64,000 nt of DNA from Prosapia bicincta (GCA_036971475.1 JBAIZL010000008.1:32647212-32711211); one strand, 5' to 3'; numbered from the stretch's first letter, positions 40,589-53,667 are shown. Notes: generated by a model from the sequence alone, not told the origin. A program made the numbers and translations.

Positions 40589-41875
40589 AGTTAGTTAGCG
40601 TAGGAAACCCAACAAGTAACATAAAACAGGCTATAGCTTTCCTACAGCCAGCATATAAATATTCCGGGATAGATGGTTTCCCGAATGTCAGGATAATTGA
40701 TGTTGTTGGAACTCTCTGACCGTTTTCCATCCTCATAATTCGTACGACATCTGTTACACCTTCTGATACCAGTTCTGATTTGATTTCGTCCTCACGGACA
40801 TACAACAGATCCCTGCATGATATTACTCCCTTTGATGGGTTCAAGGTTTTGTGGGGAGCCACCGAAACCTTGACCTGATCAAAGAAGGAGGTCATTTTTA
40901 ATAATAGCTGTGACTGCTTCGAATTGCTTGTTTCTAACAGCAGTGTTCCGTTCCGTAACTTCCTTATGGAAGAGACAGGTCCTGCTGCACATCCAGTTAT
41001 AGCCTTTTGTATTATAAAAGGCGATACCTTTGACAGATCTTTTCCAGCTTCTGTGCTAGACACAATTAAGAACTTTGGTGACGCTATATCCATTTCTTTC
41101 CTCATATTTACTTCCCTAGGCATTTTCGGAGAAACCTCACGACGCCTCTTTACATTAAACTGGTTGGACATTTGTTGGTTTTCCATAATTTGTTATTAAG
41201 CTAACCATCGTGTCAGGCGTTACGGGCGAGACTATGAGAACGGGTATACACCCATGGATCACTTTCGATCATTTCCAACCCTCGGAACTCTGGGGCCCAT
41301 AGTGTCCTCCTTAGCTCGACTGGATGGGCATCAGTCGAGAACTCGTAATACTGTGCACAGCGGACACTCCCTGACCAAGGACCGAAGTGGCTAGCGGACC
41401 AGCAACCGCGCATACGTCTTCGGCAGAGCAAGCTCACAGCAGCGTCCCAGACCAGAGTTTGTCACGCTCTGGACTTTTCAGCACTCCCAACGCGCAACGG
41501 TTCTGACCAGTCAAAATTCCCTAAGAGAAGATGTAAGTGTTGAAATGTGTATAGATTGTGTTGGTGTGTGTATGTGTGTGTATGCTTTGTGAGTGGTGTA
41601 GTGTTAGGCTAGGGTACCGCGAGGGACGCCAAATCCCTCGTAGGTGCGGCTAGTCCGCACCCCCCTGCGGGCACAAGATTTAAAAATAAAGTATTCAGAT
41701 GTTTTGAATGAAAGACCCAGCAAGTTGAACAAATACAAACACGAGCTTAAGAGTAGGAAAGGCACTATTATGTTTGTAAACATTGTCCCACTGAAACAGC
41801 CGGTGGCTTCATAAAACATTCCTTGCAACAAAATAAGCCGGACGTACCAGAACGATAGTGGGCAAAAGGGCCTAA
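40589..41875 (-). mobile_element. Truncated LINE (jockey/I-group type) inserted in the LTR element
   Basis: The minus strand holds a 5' untranslated region (about 41875 down to 41187) and most of ORF1. The fragment ends before the CCHC knuckles, and no reverse transcriptase is present. It interrupts the gag region of the older LTR element, so it arrived later. Confidence 0.75.
40660..41186 (-). pseudogene. LINE ORF1 (gag-like RNA-binding protein), 3'-truncated
   Basis: Starting at the Met at 41186, the product has a basic N-terminus and then the signature of insect LINE ORF1 proteins: PFIIQKAITGCAA, LRNGTLLLETSNSKQSQLLL, HKTLNPSKGVISCRDLL, SEGVTDVVRIMR and SIILTFGKPSIPEYLYAG. The family continues with YVPxPLRCFxCQ and zinc knuckles, but here the match stops after YAG and unrelated residues follow to a stop at 40473. 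Such proteins coat LINE RNA. This copy lacks the nucleic-acid-binding C-terminus. Confidence 0.82.
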
Positions 41876-43482
41876 ATTTAATTAAAGTAGGACAAATAAA
41901 TATAGAATGTCAATATTTTTATTTCTTATGAAATGTCAATTTTTAAATCAACCTTTTATATATGAACAGTGAAAAATAAATAATTGAACAATAAGAACTT
42001 AAGAACTGAAAGGTAGAGAGCAAAATTTTATAAGTTTCAAAATCGGGATATTAAAATTCTATCACGGCATCGCAGCAGGCACGCCAACAATCAGGATCGG
42101 TGACATCGCATACCAAGATGGCCAACCCAGAAACAAACGATCTCGAGGGAGAAGAAAGAAAAATCTACCAGGATTTAGGAGTGACCCTGCGTTTAAGGTC
42201 GGGTTAATTTCTCTCGTTTTCATTTAATTAAAAATTCTACATGGAACAATTTTTGGGGAAAGTTGACATTTTAAATAATTCAATTTCAAATAAAATTTCT
42301 TTTTGGAGTTTAAGAATTTTAAACAATGGCTTTGTTTAATTCATGAACTAGAGGGGGTAGTGGTTAGTGGGGGAAATTCCCACCACAAAATGGAGGAGTC
42401 CTCCAAACGAGGTTATAAATATGAAATAGAATTAAATTGTTAGTAAATTGGAAATTTTTTTTAAATAGAGAAAGTCATAAATTGTTTTGGAAAGAAATAC
42501 TTGAGTAAATGTTAGAAATTAAAGGCTTTTTAAATATAAAAAATTAGCGATAAATGAATAAAATGTAACCAGGTGTTAAGAAATTTTTTTATGAGTTTTG
42601 TGCAAAAGAAGTCAAATAACACAGATGATTCAACAGAAAAGGTTTCTTTTTTTTGTATTTTAGACCAACGTTAAATATTTAAAATTATTTAATGATAATC
42701 AAGTAAAATTATTAAATGAGAAAGAGTTTAAGTTAATAAATGAGAATTAATTAAAAATAAGCAATTAAAGTTAATTAATGAGAATTAATTAATAATAAGC
42801 AATTAAAATTAATTAATGAGAAAGGGTTAAAATTAATTAATGGAAATAAATTAAAATTAATTAATGACAAAATTAATTATCATTGATAAATCAGATTTAA
42901 TTAAAATATAAAGGGGTTTAAGGGTTTACAAAATTATTTAGAATTAAAATAAAAGGATTGTGAAATAGAAAAAAGGGGACAAAACTAAAATGTGAAACAA
43001 TTTCTTTGATTTAAAGTAAACAAAAAAATAAAAAGTAAATATTCAGCAAAGATTATGTGGGTCTAGTAAATCAATTGTTAGGCTAAGAATTTCAAGTTAA
43101 GATGTAATATGTTTGTTTAATTAGTTATAGAAGTATAAAAAATTGTTGGTTGGTATAACTTGTTTTTTTTATATTAATTGTTTTAAATGGGATAAGATTG
43201 TTTAGTGATATAACTTATGTTTTTCAAAAAGTTTAATGGTTTTTTAAATGGGATAAAATTGTTCATTGATATAACTTATGTTATTCAAAGGATCAGTTTT
43301 TAAATTAAAAGAGTTAAATGAACATAATTAAATTACACTTTTCAGTTATTATAACTAAAAATTATTTTTCTTATAACTTTTAGTTAATATAAATTCAGTA
43401 AGAAGTTTACTTAAATTTTGTATAGAAGGGGTAAAAGAAAGGGTTAACTGAGTAAAGACTTGCCAGCGCTCGCTCCGCTGCA
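41876..43482 (+). mobile_element. 3' internal part of the LTR element (probable), AT-rich
   Basis: After the LINE, a short open stretch at about 42060-42208 ends in a stop and could be the tail of a retrotransposon ORF. The rest is extremely AT-rich, with a degenerate repeat built on ATTAATTAATGAGAA and AATAAGCAATTAAA at 42700-42890. The part from about 42515 to 43320 is duplicated at 44392-45100. Confidence 0.45.
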
Positions 43483-44210
43483 CCGCCTGTACAAGAAAAA
43501 AAGCACAAGAGATAGCGACGAGCTTAGAGCGGGGGGAAGGGGTTACATAGCCGCTATAAATACAGGAACTTAGGGACCTGTAAGGCAGTCTGGAAAAAAT
43601 TTTAATATGAGGTGCTAACGGTCGTAATGTCGGTCAACGACCATAGGCAAGATGGAACCAAACTATCACGTTTATCGCCGTCTACTTCCATCCATGGACG
43701 AGGGCTTCAGACTCAGCCTCCGGGACGTGAAAATGGAGAAGGACTTCCATCGACTGACCAGGGATGGCAACTTCCGATGTCCAGGAACCTGGAATCCAGA
43801 CGAGAGGACTCTAGGACCGGCAGGGAAATCCTTTGCAAGTCATTTTCTCTATTTTATTAAATAACGTCAAATTTATTAAGTTAAAAATATTAAATTCAAA
43901 GTTATCAATAAAAATTAAACAATGACTTCATCTATGTTGAACATTAAATAAATGTTAAGTTCAGTAAAATTAATTTGTATAATAGAAATGCATAAATAAT
44001 GAATAATAACTATTATATTCACGATGTGGTTTTTCCCATATTCCAATCATTTTCAAGAAGACAAGAATTATAGAATTATACCAATTTTAAAATTATTTGT
44101 TATAAAATGTAAAATTTACCAATTCAATCTTGAAATCAGAGGATATAAAAATTTTTTATTATGTTAAATTAGGAAATAATTGTTGTTCAAATATGTAAAT
44201 GTATTTATTG

Positions 44211-44215
<5 letters not shown>
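43483..44215 (+). repeat. Second copy of the LTR module of 37064-37790
   Basis: From CCGCCTGTACAAG onward this matches the right arm of the inverted repeat for about 730 bp. It includes the GC-rich module and a clear TATA box (TATAAATA at 43555-43562) followed about 20 bp later by GGGACCTGTAAGGCAGTC. The match starts and stops abruptly. It is a partial LTR copy, perhaps part of the 3' LTR of the broken element. Confidence 0.75.
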
Positions 44216-44256
<41 letters not shown>

Positions 44257-44395
44257 TATGGTGATATGTTTTCTTGTAATATAGTTAATAAATTAAAAAT
44301 ATTTCAAAAACAAAAATACTTTTAATGAATATAATTATTCAAAGCTTTTTGCGGATAAAATAGTACCAGCATCTTCAGGAAAATTTAAGGCTTTT
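44216..44395 (-). ncRNA. (TA)n plus degraded PLE hammerhead unit
   Basis: After a TA run (to about 44251) comes a unit related to 26580-26667. On the minus strand CTGAAGA is intact, stem II can pair GC and GG with CC and GC, but the GAAA is CAAAAA-like, so G12 is lost. AGCTTTG follows. Cleavage is not expected. Confidence 0.65.
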
Positions 44396-45110
44396 AAATT
44401 AAAGGCTTTTTAAATATAAAAAATTAGCGATAAATGTAAACAGGTGTTAAGAAATGTTTTGTGCAAAAGAAGTCGAATAAGGCAGAGGATTCAACAGAAA
44501 AGGTTTCTTTTTTTTGTATTTTAGAACAACGTTAAATAAATAAAATTATTAAATGATAATCAAGTAAAATTATTAAATGAGAGAGGGTTAAAATTAATTA
44601 ATGAGAATTAATTAAAACTAATTAAAAATAAGCAATTAAAATTAATTAATGAGAAAGGGTTAAAATTAATTAATGGGAATAAATTAAAATTAATTAATGA
44701 AAAATTAATTAACATTTATAAATCAGATTTAATTAAAATATAAAGGGGTTTAAGGGTTTACAAAATTATTTGGAATTAAAATAAAAGGGTTGTGAAATAG
44801 AAAAAAGGGGACAAAACAAAAATGTGAAACAATTTTTTTGATTTAAAGTAGACAATAAACATAAAAAGTAAATATTCAGCAAAGATTATGTGGGTCTAGT
44901 AAATCAATTTTTAGGCTAAGAATTTCAAGTTAAGATGTAATATGTTGGTTTAATTAGTTATAGAAATTTAAAAAATTGTTGGTTGATATAAATTAGGTTT
45001 TTAAAAACATTAATTGTTTTAAATGGGATAAGATTGTTTAGTGATATAACTTATGTTATTCAAAGGATCAGTTTTTAAATTAAAAGGGTTAAAGTTATTT
45101 GTTGAGGAAG
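44392..45110 (+). repeat. Direct duplicate of 42515-43320
   Basis: The AT-rich segment beginning GGCTTTTTAAATATAAAA recurs here in the same orientation with small indels, on the far side of the LTR module, giving an X-Y-X arrangement. Both copies run to GATCAGTTTTTAAATTAAAA; the flanks then end in similar CTCCrCTGCA sequence (43475 and 45155). Confidence 0.85.
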
Positions 45111-45162
45111 TCAGAATTCTGAGCTTGCGGTGGGGTGAAGGGTGAAGGTGCGCGCTCCACTG

Positions 45163-45290
45163 CAACATCTCCAAGCAGAAGACACTGATGAAGATTGACA
45201 CATAGCGATTGAAAACGTTCTGTAGGTTTTAACAAATTTACAAAACTTTAAAGTTCTGATAGTCATATACTATTGTTAAAGTGATTAATT
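45163..45290 (+). ncRNA. PLE 3' terminus with hammerhead motif
   Basis: A short PLE end, without coding sequence, matches the 3' ends at 30190-30318 and 60920-61045. CTGATGA lies at 45185-45191, stem II pairs GATTG with CGATT through wobbles, and GAAA plus the self-complementary AACGTT and C17 (45220) are intact. Stem I keeps only ACA/TGT. It is a very short 5'-truncated insertion or a rearranged end. Confidence 0.78.
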
Positions 45291-46637
45291 AAGATTCATT
45301 GAATATAATGGATTGCAAAATTCAAGAAAAAAACCATGTTGGTCCATAGATTAAAATACAACAAAATAACTACACAACAGACTTAATTATAGACAAAATA
45401 TGAAAACCTAAGGTATTTTATCAAATATCGTGATAAGCAAATGCAAAACAACCACATGGAATAACAACCCAAAACATTTAAATAAATGTTCAATAGAAAG
45501 CATGCTTATGGCAGTGCTATTAAAAGACATTACTGGACAGCCCATTACTGAATGCTATAATACCGCTTTCACTGTACTTAAATAAATATCTGAAGGCAGT
45601 TCTAGTACCAAATTGTAGGCCACAATGTTAAACATAAATGTATTAAGAAAACCCTATAAGAAATCTAAATCTTAATACCAATTTAAGATTCAATGAATCA
45701 GTAACAAAACTCAACAATCTCCCATGTATTCATACTTTTACGTTTTGACTCTTGTTTGGGTTAATAAACTCAACCGGTAACCAACCAAATTATTTATTTG
45801 AACTGCTAATATAAAAAAAAAAACTATTTAGTTCCTGTAATATTGTGTGACAAATCTGTAAATAAAATGTGCTATTTTTATATTTTTTTATTTCAACAAT
45901 TATATTAGTTATCAATTTTCCAATAACTTGACAAAATTTATGAAACATCCTTCTAAGCTAATTAAATAGTTTTAAGAAATACTCTTTTTTTATTTTTAAA
46001 CCTTAAATAAAAAAATTGTACTCCATCATCCTACCATACTCTAACATCCTAATAATCGGTATGGACAAGATCAATTATAACTGTTAGAACAAAAAGTACA
46101 ATACAACTTGTACAAGGGTTTCTTTTTAAATAAAAACAACAAGTGCCATCTCAGCAATATTTATTTCAATTTAAATAGCTTCAACCATGTTCAAAGTTTA
46201 AATTTAACATTTATTTTACAGCCTTTCTTACTTAACACAGCATTTATTCACATATAAAACTTATTAAAATTAAATGTATTATATGTGTGGTTGTACATTT
46301 TGGTAGTGATTTTTTACGAGTCATGGAAAATAAAATGGTCAAACAGCCAAGCAATTTCAATACAATCTTGATAATCTTAACAAATCAAAAACAGTTGTTC
46401 GGATTATAACAAATTGAGAAATTCTTTTCATATAAAAAAGTAAGAAATACTTTAATTTAATAAGTAAAACTGAAATAATAACTTTTTATGGACAATTTAG
46501 TATCTAGTCTTTACTCTATCTGAAGAGCAACCATTAAACAATAAACAATGAACAATTAAAGAAAAAATACAATTATTGTTTATATAATGCATGATTTGTC
46601 GTCAGAAGAAACCGCCAGCATTTATTATTTTATATCA
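45291..46637. other. AT-rich sequence with no recognised gene
   Basis: No open frame, repeat or element end was recognised in this stretch. Confidence 0.5.
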
Positions 46638-47449
46638 TACAGTAAAAACTCTATTAACCGTCACCGTCGATTTAATATTTTTTGTTTTTTTTTGTAAACA
46701 ATAAACAACAAAACCACAATTCCATGTTTCAGTTACCCACATAATAAGCTGACTGGCGATAAAAGTGTTTTGGCGCCTATTACTAAGACATGTAAACATG
46801 TCACATGTAATTGATTTGTGAGTTTATAAATATTTTGTATATAGAAATAAAGTGTAATACATTCTCTCTCTGACAAGTAATGCTTTAGGTCCAATAAATA
46901 CTATCCAAGATTCATATCAAGTAAAAGTTTTAAAACCAACTTCTTAAGGAATTTACGTAATAATTTACTTCCTAGTAATGATGAGTTTATCTAAGTGTAT
47001 AAATGTTTGTACTTAACTTCAACCAAGTCCGTTTTAAGGATTATTTTACAACTAAATATTTAGTCAATATTTTCGACTAACGTTTTGGGTTTTGTGAAAT
47101 TTTGGAAACAGTAGTGAAAATCAATATAACACGTCATAACAAATGTGTGTTGGCTTGTAACTCCTGACAATAAGCTACTAGAATAACATAATGTTTCTAA
47201 TGCCGTCTGCGTTTATCTATAAAACAAAAACCATCGTAATTACATCTGTAAGTAGTGTGAAGCTTGTAATTTGATACAGTGCCTTCAATTTTCCAAAAGT
47301 AGCAACACCAGTTGAGTAGTACGAATAAATCTAAAGCGTTACGTGATCCGACGGTATTCGGTTCAGGGTACTGACCGTCAGGTCAATTGGGTGGCGGTTA
47401 ACAGAAACTGACGATTACAAGAGTGACGGTTAATCGAAGTTTTACTGTA
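46638..47449. mobile_element. Tigger-type MITE, 812 bp
   Basis: The ends are inverted copies beginning TACAGTAAAA and carrying ATTAACCGTCAC (about 24 of 27 positions match), flanked by TA. No transposase remnant was seen. The ends differ from those of the Tigger elements at 33713 and 57415, so it is a third subfamily. Confidence 0.82.
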
Positions 47450-50400
47450 ATTCCAATCGTGATTGGTACCAAAATTAGTTAAAAAAAAGATTATAGTGAA
47501 AATGAACTTATGTTATGACTCAAATTATAACCCCTACATTCTTTGGGAATTTAATCAATATAGTTGCTTATTTTAACATATAACTTTTCTTTATTTTTTT
47601 AAAATTATTGTTTGGATCAATAAGTTTAATATTTCCAGTTATTGGGCTCATAGTACCAAAAATCTACTGTGATAAATTTGAAAAATTATACTTAGAAGAA
47701 ATTTATCACATTTTCTTATTTTTAAAAACTCAAAGTTATACAAAGTAACAAAACTGAATTTTGAAAAAACGTTACTCAAAATTTTTAAGGTACAAATAAA
47801 TGCTGTGTTAATATTGCACACCAAACAACACTCAAACTACATTATTTACACAATAATTAATCCCACCTTAAATCATTAAAATAACAATAAACTTATAAAA
47901 AAGCAGGGAAGTGAAAACAAAACACAAATAAACTATAAAAAAATAAAAACACAATTACCAGCACACAACATAATACAGTGACAAAGCTTCATAAGTTTGT
48001 AGGAGATCATAAACATAAATAAATAAAGAATAATAATAATCAACAAAAATACTTTTAAGTACAAGTTCAGTCTAAATAACAATAGAAGTGCAGTAAGAAA
48101 ACTGAAAAGAGGGAATGTAAAGAAAAGTGACTAGTAATGGGGTTCAATAAATAAAAATAATTAGTTAAATATTATTTACAATATTAGCAATAACTTTCTT
48201 TTTAAATAAAACCCTTAATAAATTGTAAAAACATTTATCATAATACATTTACATTCTTCTTTTTATAAAAGTAAATCTTTTAACATTACTTTTTAAATCA
48301 ATATTACATTAAAAATTATACATACAAAAATATGTTGAAAAAGCGTTATAAACTATTTAAAAAACAATTAAACTGAAACAGCTGCGGAATGGGAATTAAC
48401 AAAGAGAAAGATACGATTAACATATAAACAATTAAATAATATAAAATAAATCTTATGGCTATATTTTGGAAAACATTTAAATACATGAAGAGTAAAATTG
48501 TAAAATATAAAATGAATATTTCCTATATATAATGCACAAGTACTTGTATGCTGAATATTATCACTATGTGAAAAAATAAAAAACATGTGTAATTTATAAA
48601 CTCTTACAGATAACAAATAATAAAATAGTATTGAATGGCAATTCGATATTAATCAGTATTCAAAATAAATTGAATTCTATTACAAGGAATATTTAAGTCA
48701 AAAATTTCAGCAACCAAAAAATACTCCTTGATTCTTACTTATTTCCTTAATTTAAAAATTTTCAGATGAATGTGTTCTTGAAAAAATATTTATTTTTATC
48801 AAAAACTATCCTTTTTTAGTTGTTTACATTCTTTTTAACAATAGATTAATGGTTTTCAAAAATCAAATTTGAGTGCTTTTTTATAAAAATATTTTACAGC
48901 AAACACAAAAATGTGTATGAATGAAAACACATGCTTACAGCATTTTGATAAATTTTAATTTGTTGTACATTACTGGCTTTGATTTGATGTACCTAGTACA
49001 AAAACAACTTCAAGTAGCTGTAAAAACACCAAAAGGTTCTCAAAATTTGCTTTACTAATTTTATTTACTTGTGAATCTTAATTTCTAATCACCATGAACG
49101 TTTTATGGCAAACCGTATAATGCTATTGAAGCCTGTAATGGTTGTGGGGAGGAACATAAATGAATAATATAGCAGATTAAGAGACAAGAAACTCCTCTGA
49201 TCTCAAGAATAAAAAAGGTTTTGGGCTCACATATGAAGGAATACACCCAATAAAGATACATACTTTCTATCGGGGTTAAAGCAAGAAGTAAGTAAAAAAA
49301 AGATACAATTCATAGGTAAAATAAAAATATATATATATATATATATATATAAATCCTAATCACTATTTTATCAAATAAAATTATAGAAAAGATGATGTGT
49401 CTGATATTTATTTCTAGTATAAAAGAATGTGTAATTAAGTACATTGGCAATTAATGATTATAATTCACACATTAAAAACTAAATAATTATTTTAATCCAA
49501 ATTGATTCCATTTAATAATTTATTTTTTACTAACGTCTTAATCAGTGTACCTGAAATTATATCAGTTTGTATGGATCTTGGTTGTGTCAAAATAGTTGTA
49601 CTTATTTACATTTACAAGTAAAGTGTTACAGTGAAATGTCTTGAATCATTAAAACATAAATTTGAATACAACTATTCCTTGAGCTTAGCTTGTGAAGTTA
49701 TGTTAATACAAATAAAAGACATACACAAACTCACAAATTAGTCATTTAAACTCAGATGGGTTTCAATGACAAAGTCATCATCATCATCATCATCATCAGT
49801 GAGTGTTGCTACTACAAACTCTAAATTACAAAAACTGTAAGTCAAAGTCAATGAACCCATCTTGAGTTCATAAATGATTAATTTATGAGTTTTGTGTATG
49901 TCTTTTATTTGTATTAATTTGAATATAGAATTGAATGGTTTTAATTCTCAATATAGAATTGCACTGTAAATAATTGTAGATGGAACTTGTAATTAATTTT
50001 TATTATTAAGTGTCAATATCTTAATTAATAAAGTTAGCAGTTATTGTAAATTATAAGTATGGTGAAAATTAATATTTACTAAAAATTACCTATATTTTAG
50101 TAAATTAACTACTTGGCATACTTTAAATCTTTGCTAGGAGTTGGTATAATAATCAACTGAATCAAGCTCATTTTTAAACAAACATTTATAATTACAACAG
50201 ATATTTTTAAGTGTATAATCTTTTTTCTAAAGACATTTGTCTGATAAATGTAATTTTTTAAATATTAATTTCATAAATACAATACTAATTACTTAAAGAA
50301 TACAAACCAATGTCTTAATTATAAAATAAATATTCAACAAATTTATACTTTTACCCATCATCGATACATTGGTGAAATCAATAAATCTAAATGATAAAGC

Positions 50401-51976
50401 TATTTCTTATTCTGACACTAGATTCAGGACATGTTCTACACCACAGAAGCCGGAACAAAAATTATATTTCTTTTACTAGATTTTCACAGAACTACGACGA
50501 TTTATTTTTAAAATAATGTGTACTGGTTATAAACATTTATTAATATTAACAAGTTTCTGCGCCCTACTCACTACAATCTAAAAATAAATATAATTTATTT
50601 TTCTAATCCGTACGAAATTATTAAATCTATTACAATGTTCTATAAATGCACTGCTCAATATATTTTTTGAAGCAGTATAAAACCGAAATATCTACAGACA
50701 ATGCAATTTCCAGAAGCAATGCAAACTTACATTACAAATTTGTGCAATATTTATCTCATTTTTACATAGTCATTAATAAATTTTCTGATTTTGTTTTTAA
50801 TTTGGTATATTTTAAAATGCTTCAAAATATTTTTATAAATACAAAAAAAACAAAATTTAGTTTTAAATAAGATTTTATTTTTCTAGTAATTTTATTTAAT
50901 TTTACTTTGTATTAATTTTGTTTATAGTATAGTATAACTGTAGTGTAGGTTTAGAACATTTTTAATTGTATCTATTTAACACAATTAAAAATAATACAAT
51001 TTAAAACAAATATTTACTTAAGAGATATTTTATTTATTCTATGGCACTATAAAGTCAAATGTTTAAAAATGAAAAAGGAAATATAATGGTAAAAAAAACA
51101 TTATAATACAGTAGTGGATCTGAGTTTCATCTTAATAAAATTAGAGTGTTAAAATTACTTTAATACTGATTTGTATATTCCAAGACTTGCTTTAAATGCA
51201 TAAATAGTTGTTTACTTAAAAAACGATTATTACGTTAGAACTCCATTGCAAAACAGTATTAACTGAGTTTAATTTTCAGCAGTCCATTGACACTTTTCTT
51301 GTAAAGAAAATAATAGTAATCAAATTAATTTGTGTACTCTTAAGCTTCCTCAAACAATATCAATGGAAAAGTTATATTGCAGGAAATATAATAATATAAA
51401 TAGCAATAGTGTTTCGCATTAATTCATTAATCCTTGTAATCCTGTACAATTCGCTAACAAAATATTTAATGTTTTATAGAAGCTAGCAGAAATTCTTCAG
51501 AAATACAAATGGTATATAAATAATCTCTTTGGTAACATTTTGTAATGGCTAATGATATTTCTTACAATTTTATACGTTGTATTACTTTTTATGTCGTGCA
51601 ATTCTTTACAAAAGTTGCAAATAAATTTGAATCACTCGTTCATACAAAATACAAAAATAATACTTCAATAACACCATTCTGCAGTTTTACACTAAAATCT
51701 TTTTATCATATGATATACAACCCAACAACAAAAACTGATGTAAAATATAATCTGAATGTCTCTAGGACCATAAAATGTTTTATATTATTTATTTGTATTT
51801 TAAAAATTTAAGTTTCTGAAACCAAAATTAAAATAACATCACATGTTGAAAGACGACATTCAATATTTACTAACTAATATAAAAGCTTTCAAAATACAGA
51901 AAAAAGCCTCCCAATGGCACAGTGACTAGTGACAACATTGCAGAAATTCAATAAAGCTATTTATATCATATGTAAG
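47450..51976. other. Long AT-rich region downstream of the unidentified gene
   Basis: Probably 3' flank or a long 3' untranslated region of the gene ending at 51977, but no polyadenylation site was assigned. It contains one PLE-like inverted repeat (listed separately) and a short TA run near 49330. Short frames (48368, 50646, 51545) show no motif. Confidence 0.4.
49690..49925 (-). repeat. PLE-like inverted repeat with hammerhead core expanded by (GAT)n
   Basis: Arms at about 49700-49760 and 49855-49920 are inverted copies (AATACAAATAAAAGACATAC and its reverse). On the minus strand CTGATGA (49793-49799) is followed by a run of GAT triplets, then GATGAC-TTT-GTCATT as stem II and GAAAC (about 49760-49764). 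Removing the extra triplets would give a normal spacing, so a trinucleotide expansion has occurred inside a former hammerhead. Confidence 0.6.
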
Positions 51977-52927
51977 TTACTCAATAACATTTGTTATTTG
52001 CGGTTTCCGTAACACAGTTGGCTCATCTTTAAGAAATGTCCCTGACCGTGAGCCTACCATAGGTTGAGGTTTAACATCAGTCCGGTGACCGGTGTCACTT
52101 ATTCGCTGTGGAGGGTTATTATTGGAAGATAACTTTTCAGACTGAGTGTCAGATTTACTTTGAACTTTATTGTTATTATAGTGTTTAACGTTTGAAGGTG
52201 CTGCAGGTGTCTTCAAGGGAGTGGGTTTAGTAGAGCTTGCACATGGTTTACTTTGAACTTTATAAGTTGACGATCTTTTTACCAAAGAAGATTTAACTTC
52301 TGGTGGGTTCTTTGGTGAAAAAGTATTTCTTTTTAATAAAGGAGATGGAGAAGAGTTTACTGTTGACTTTACTCTTCCTCCAACAACTGGTGAGTTTCTT
52401 ACACTGGGCGAGTTGGTACTGCTAGATTTCTTACTTAATGGAATAGGGGAACTTTTAGTTTTATTTAGATCTTTGTTAACGGAAGATTTTGCCTTATTTA
52501 GTGATTCTGTAGATTTATTTTTAATTCCGTCAATTTTGTTTGGTAGGATTCGTCTCGTTTTGTCTGGTAATGTAGTGCGTACTATTGAACGATTACCATT
52601 AAGTTCAATATCACCTTTCTTCTTTGCTAAAGTTTTGTTTCCACTTAGAGATGATTTGGACATTGTACTTTCAGCTAGGGAGTCAGTTGACATTGAAAAT
52701 CCATCGTCATATTTCGGTCGTACATTTGCTTCTTTGTTGGGTAAGCTACGAGAAGGTCGTGCATTTAATGGCTTCATAGCTGGTGAAGAGGTTCGAGAGG
52801 AATCAGATGAAGAAATGACAGATTTGGATACAGTTCTCCTAGTGACTGGTACACTTGCAGTTGGTCTGTCCCGCACACTGGTCTGTGATTTAATTGTTGT
52901 TCTTTGTTCCAAATAGCGAGATTTCAC
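51977..52927 (-). CDS. Unidentified gene, last coding exon: Ser/Lys-rich disordered tail
   Basis: On the minus strand an acceptor (ATATTTGCAG) precedes 316 codons, in phase 0, ending in a stop at 51977. The product is rich in Ser, Lys, Thr, Pro and Asn and has almost no hydrophobic clusters, so it is probably disordered. It contains SPIP in a basic Ser-rich setting (SSPIPLSKKSSS), which fits the SxIP rule for binding EB1-type microtubule end proteins, and two similar LPN motifs (SRSLPNKE, RRILPNKI). It ends GTFLKDEPTVLRKPQ...NVIE. A microtubule-associated role is possible but only inferred. The family was not recognised. It joins in frame to the exon at 54713-54937. Confidence 0.75.
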   Translation of the reverse strand: MKSRYLEQRTTIKSQTSVRDRPTASVPVTRRTVSKSVISSSDSSRTSSPAMKPLNARPSRSLPNKEANVRPKYDDGFSMSTDSLAESTMSKSSLSGNKTLAKKKGDIELNGNRSIVRTTLPDKTRRILPNKIDGIKNKSTESLNKAKSSVNKDLNKTKSSPIPLSKKSSSTNSPSVRNSPVVGGRVKSTVNSSPSPLLKRNTFSPKNPPEVKSSLVKRSSTYKVQSKPCASSTKPTPLKTPAAPSNVKHYNNNKVQSKSDTQSEKLSSNNNPPQRISDTGHRTDVKPQPMVGSRSGTFLKDEPTVLRKPQITNVIE

Positions 52928-53612
52928 CTGCAAATATGTATTAAATTTAGAAATATTAACAGGATTGCCAGGAATTAGGAAGGAAATTCTTTCACATGAA
53001 ATTAAAAATACAAAAAATAATTCCTTAGAATGTTTTAAATTACGCTGCTCGGTAAAAAACCCAACAGGTTTTAATCAACAATTAAAGACCAATTTATAAG
53101 AAATATAAATTTTTCAATAAAAACCCATATACAATGTTTAATATATATACAGTTTTATTACCTAAAAAATATTTGTTGTTGAATATTTATCTTACATGGT
53201 GAAATTAGTCGAGCTACTCAAGGTCCTTCAAAGTTTTTCCTGAAATACTTTTGAGGATTCGGAAAATATTGGGAACTTGATTAGTTTAAAAATATAGCTG
53301 TTTTTTATAGAGTTCTCATGTATTTATTGGCAACTGACTTATGCATTGCTATTTATACAAGCTCAGCTTCTTTAATGAATTAATCAACTTGAGCCAGTTT
53401 TATCTAAATAATATAAATTTTTCAAAAAAATAATAATTGAGAAAAATTCAACATTTAACAAGCAAAATGTAAAAAAACGCATTTGAATATACTTAATAAG
53501 GACTCTGATGAACAGTACAAAACAATATGTAATAGTTTTTTTCAATTTAATTTATATTTCTGCGTGTTACCTGGTATTTATATATTTAAAAATATTAAAA
53601 TTTAAATATTTA
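52928..53612. other. Intron of the unidentified gene
   Basis: AT-rich intron sequence between the exon at 51977-52927 and the PLE fragment; no element recognised. Confidence 0.5.
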
Positions 53613-53614
53613 AA

Positions 53615-53667
<53 letters not shown>
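53613..53667. repeat. (CA)n-(TA)n microsatellite
   Basis: About 36 bases of CA followed by about 20 of TA, directly before a PLE fragment. Confidence 0.95.

Noticed and set aside
52413..52916. 167-codon plus-strand frame
   Set aside because: Antisense shadow of the Ser/Lys-rich last exon of the unidentified gene.
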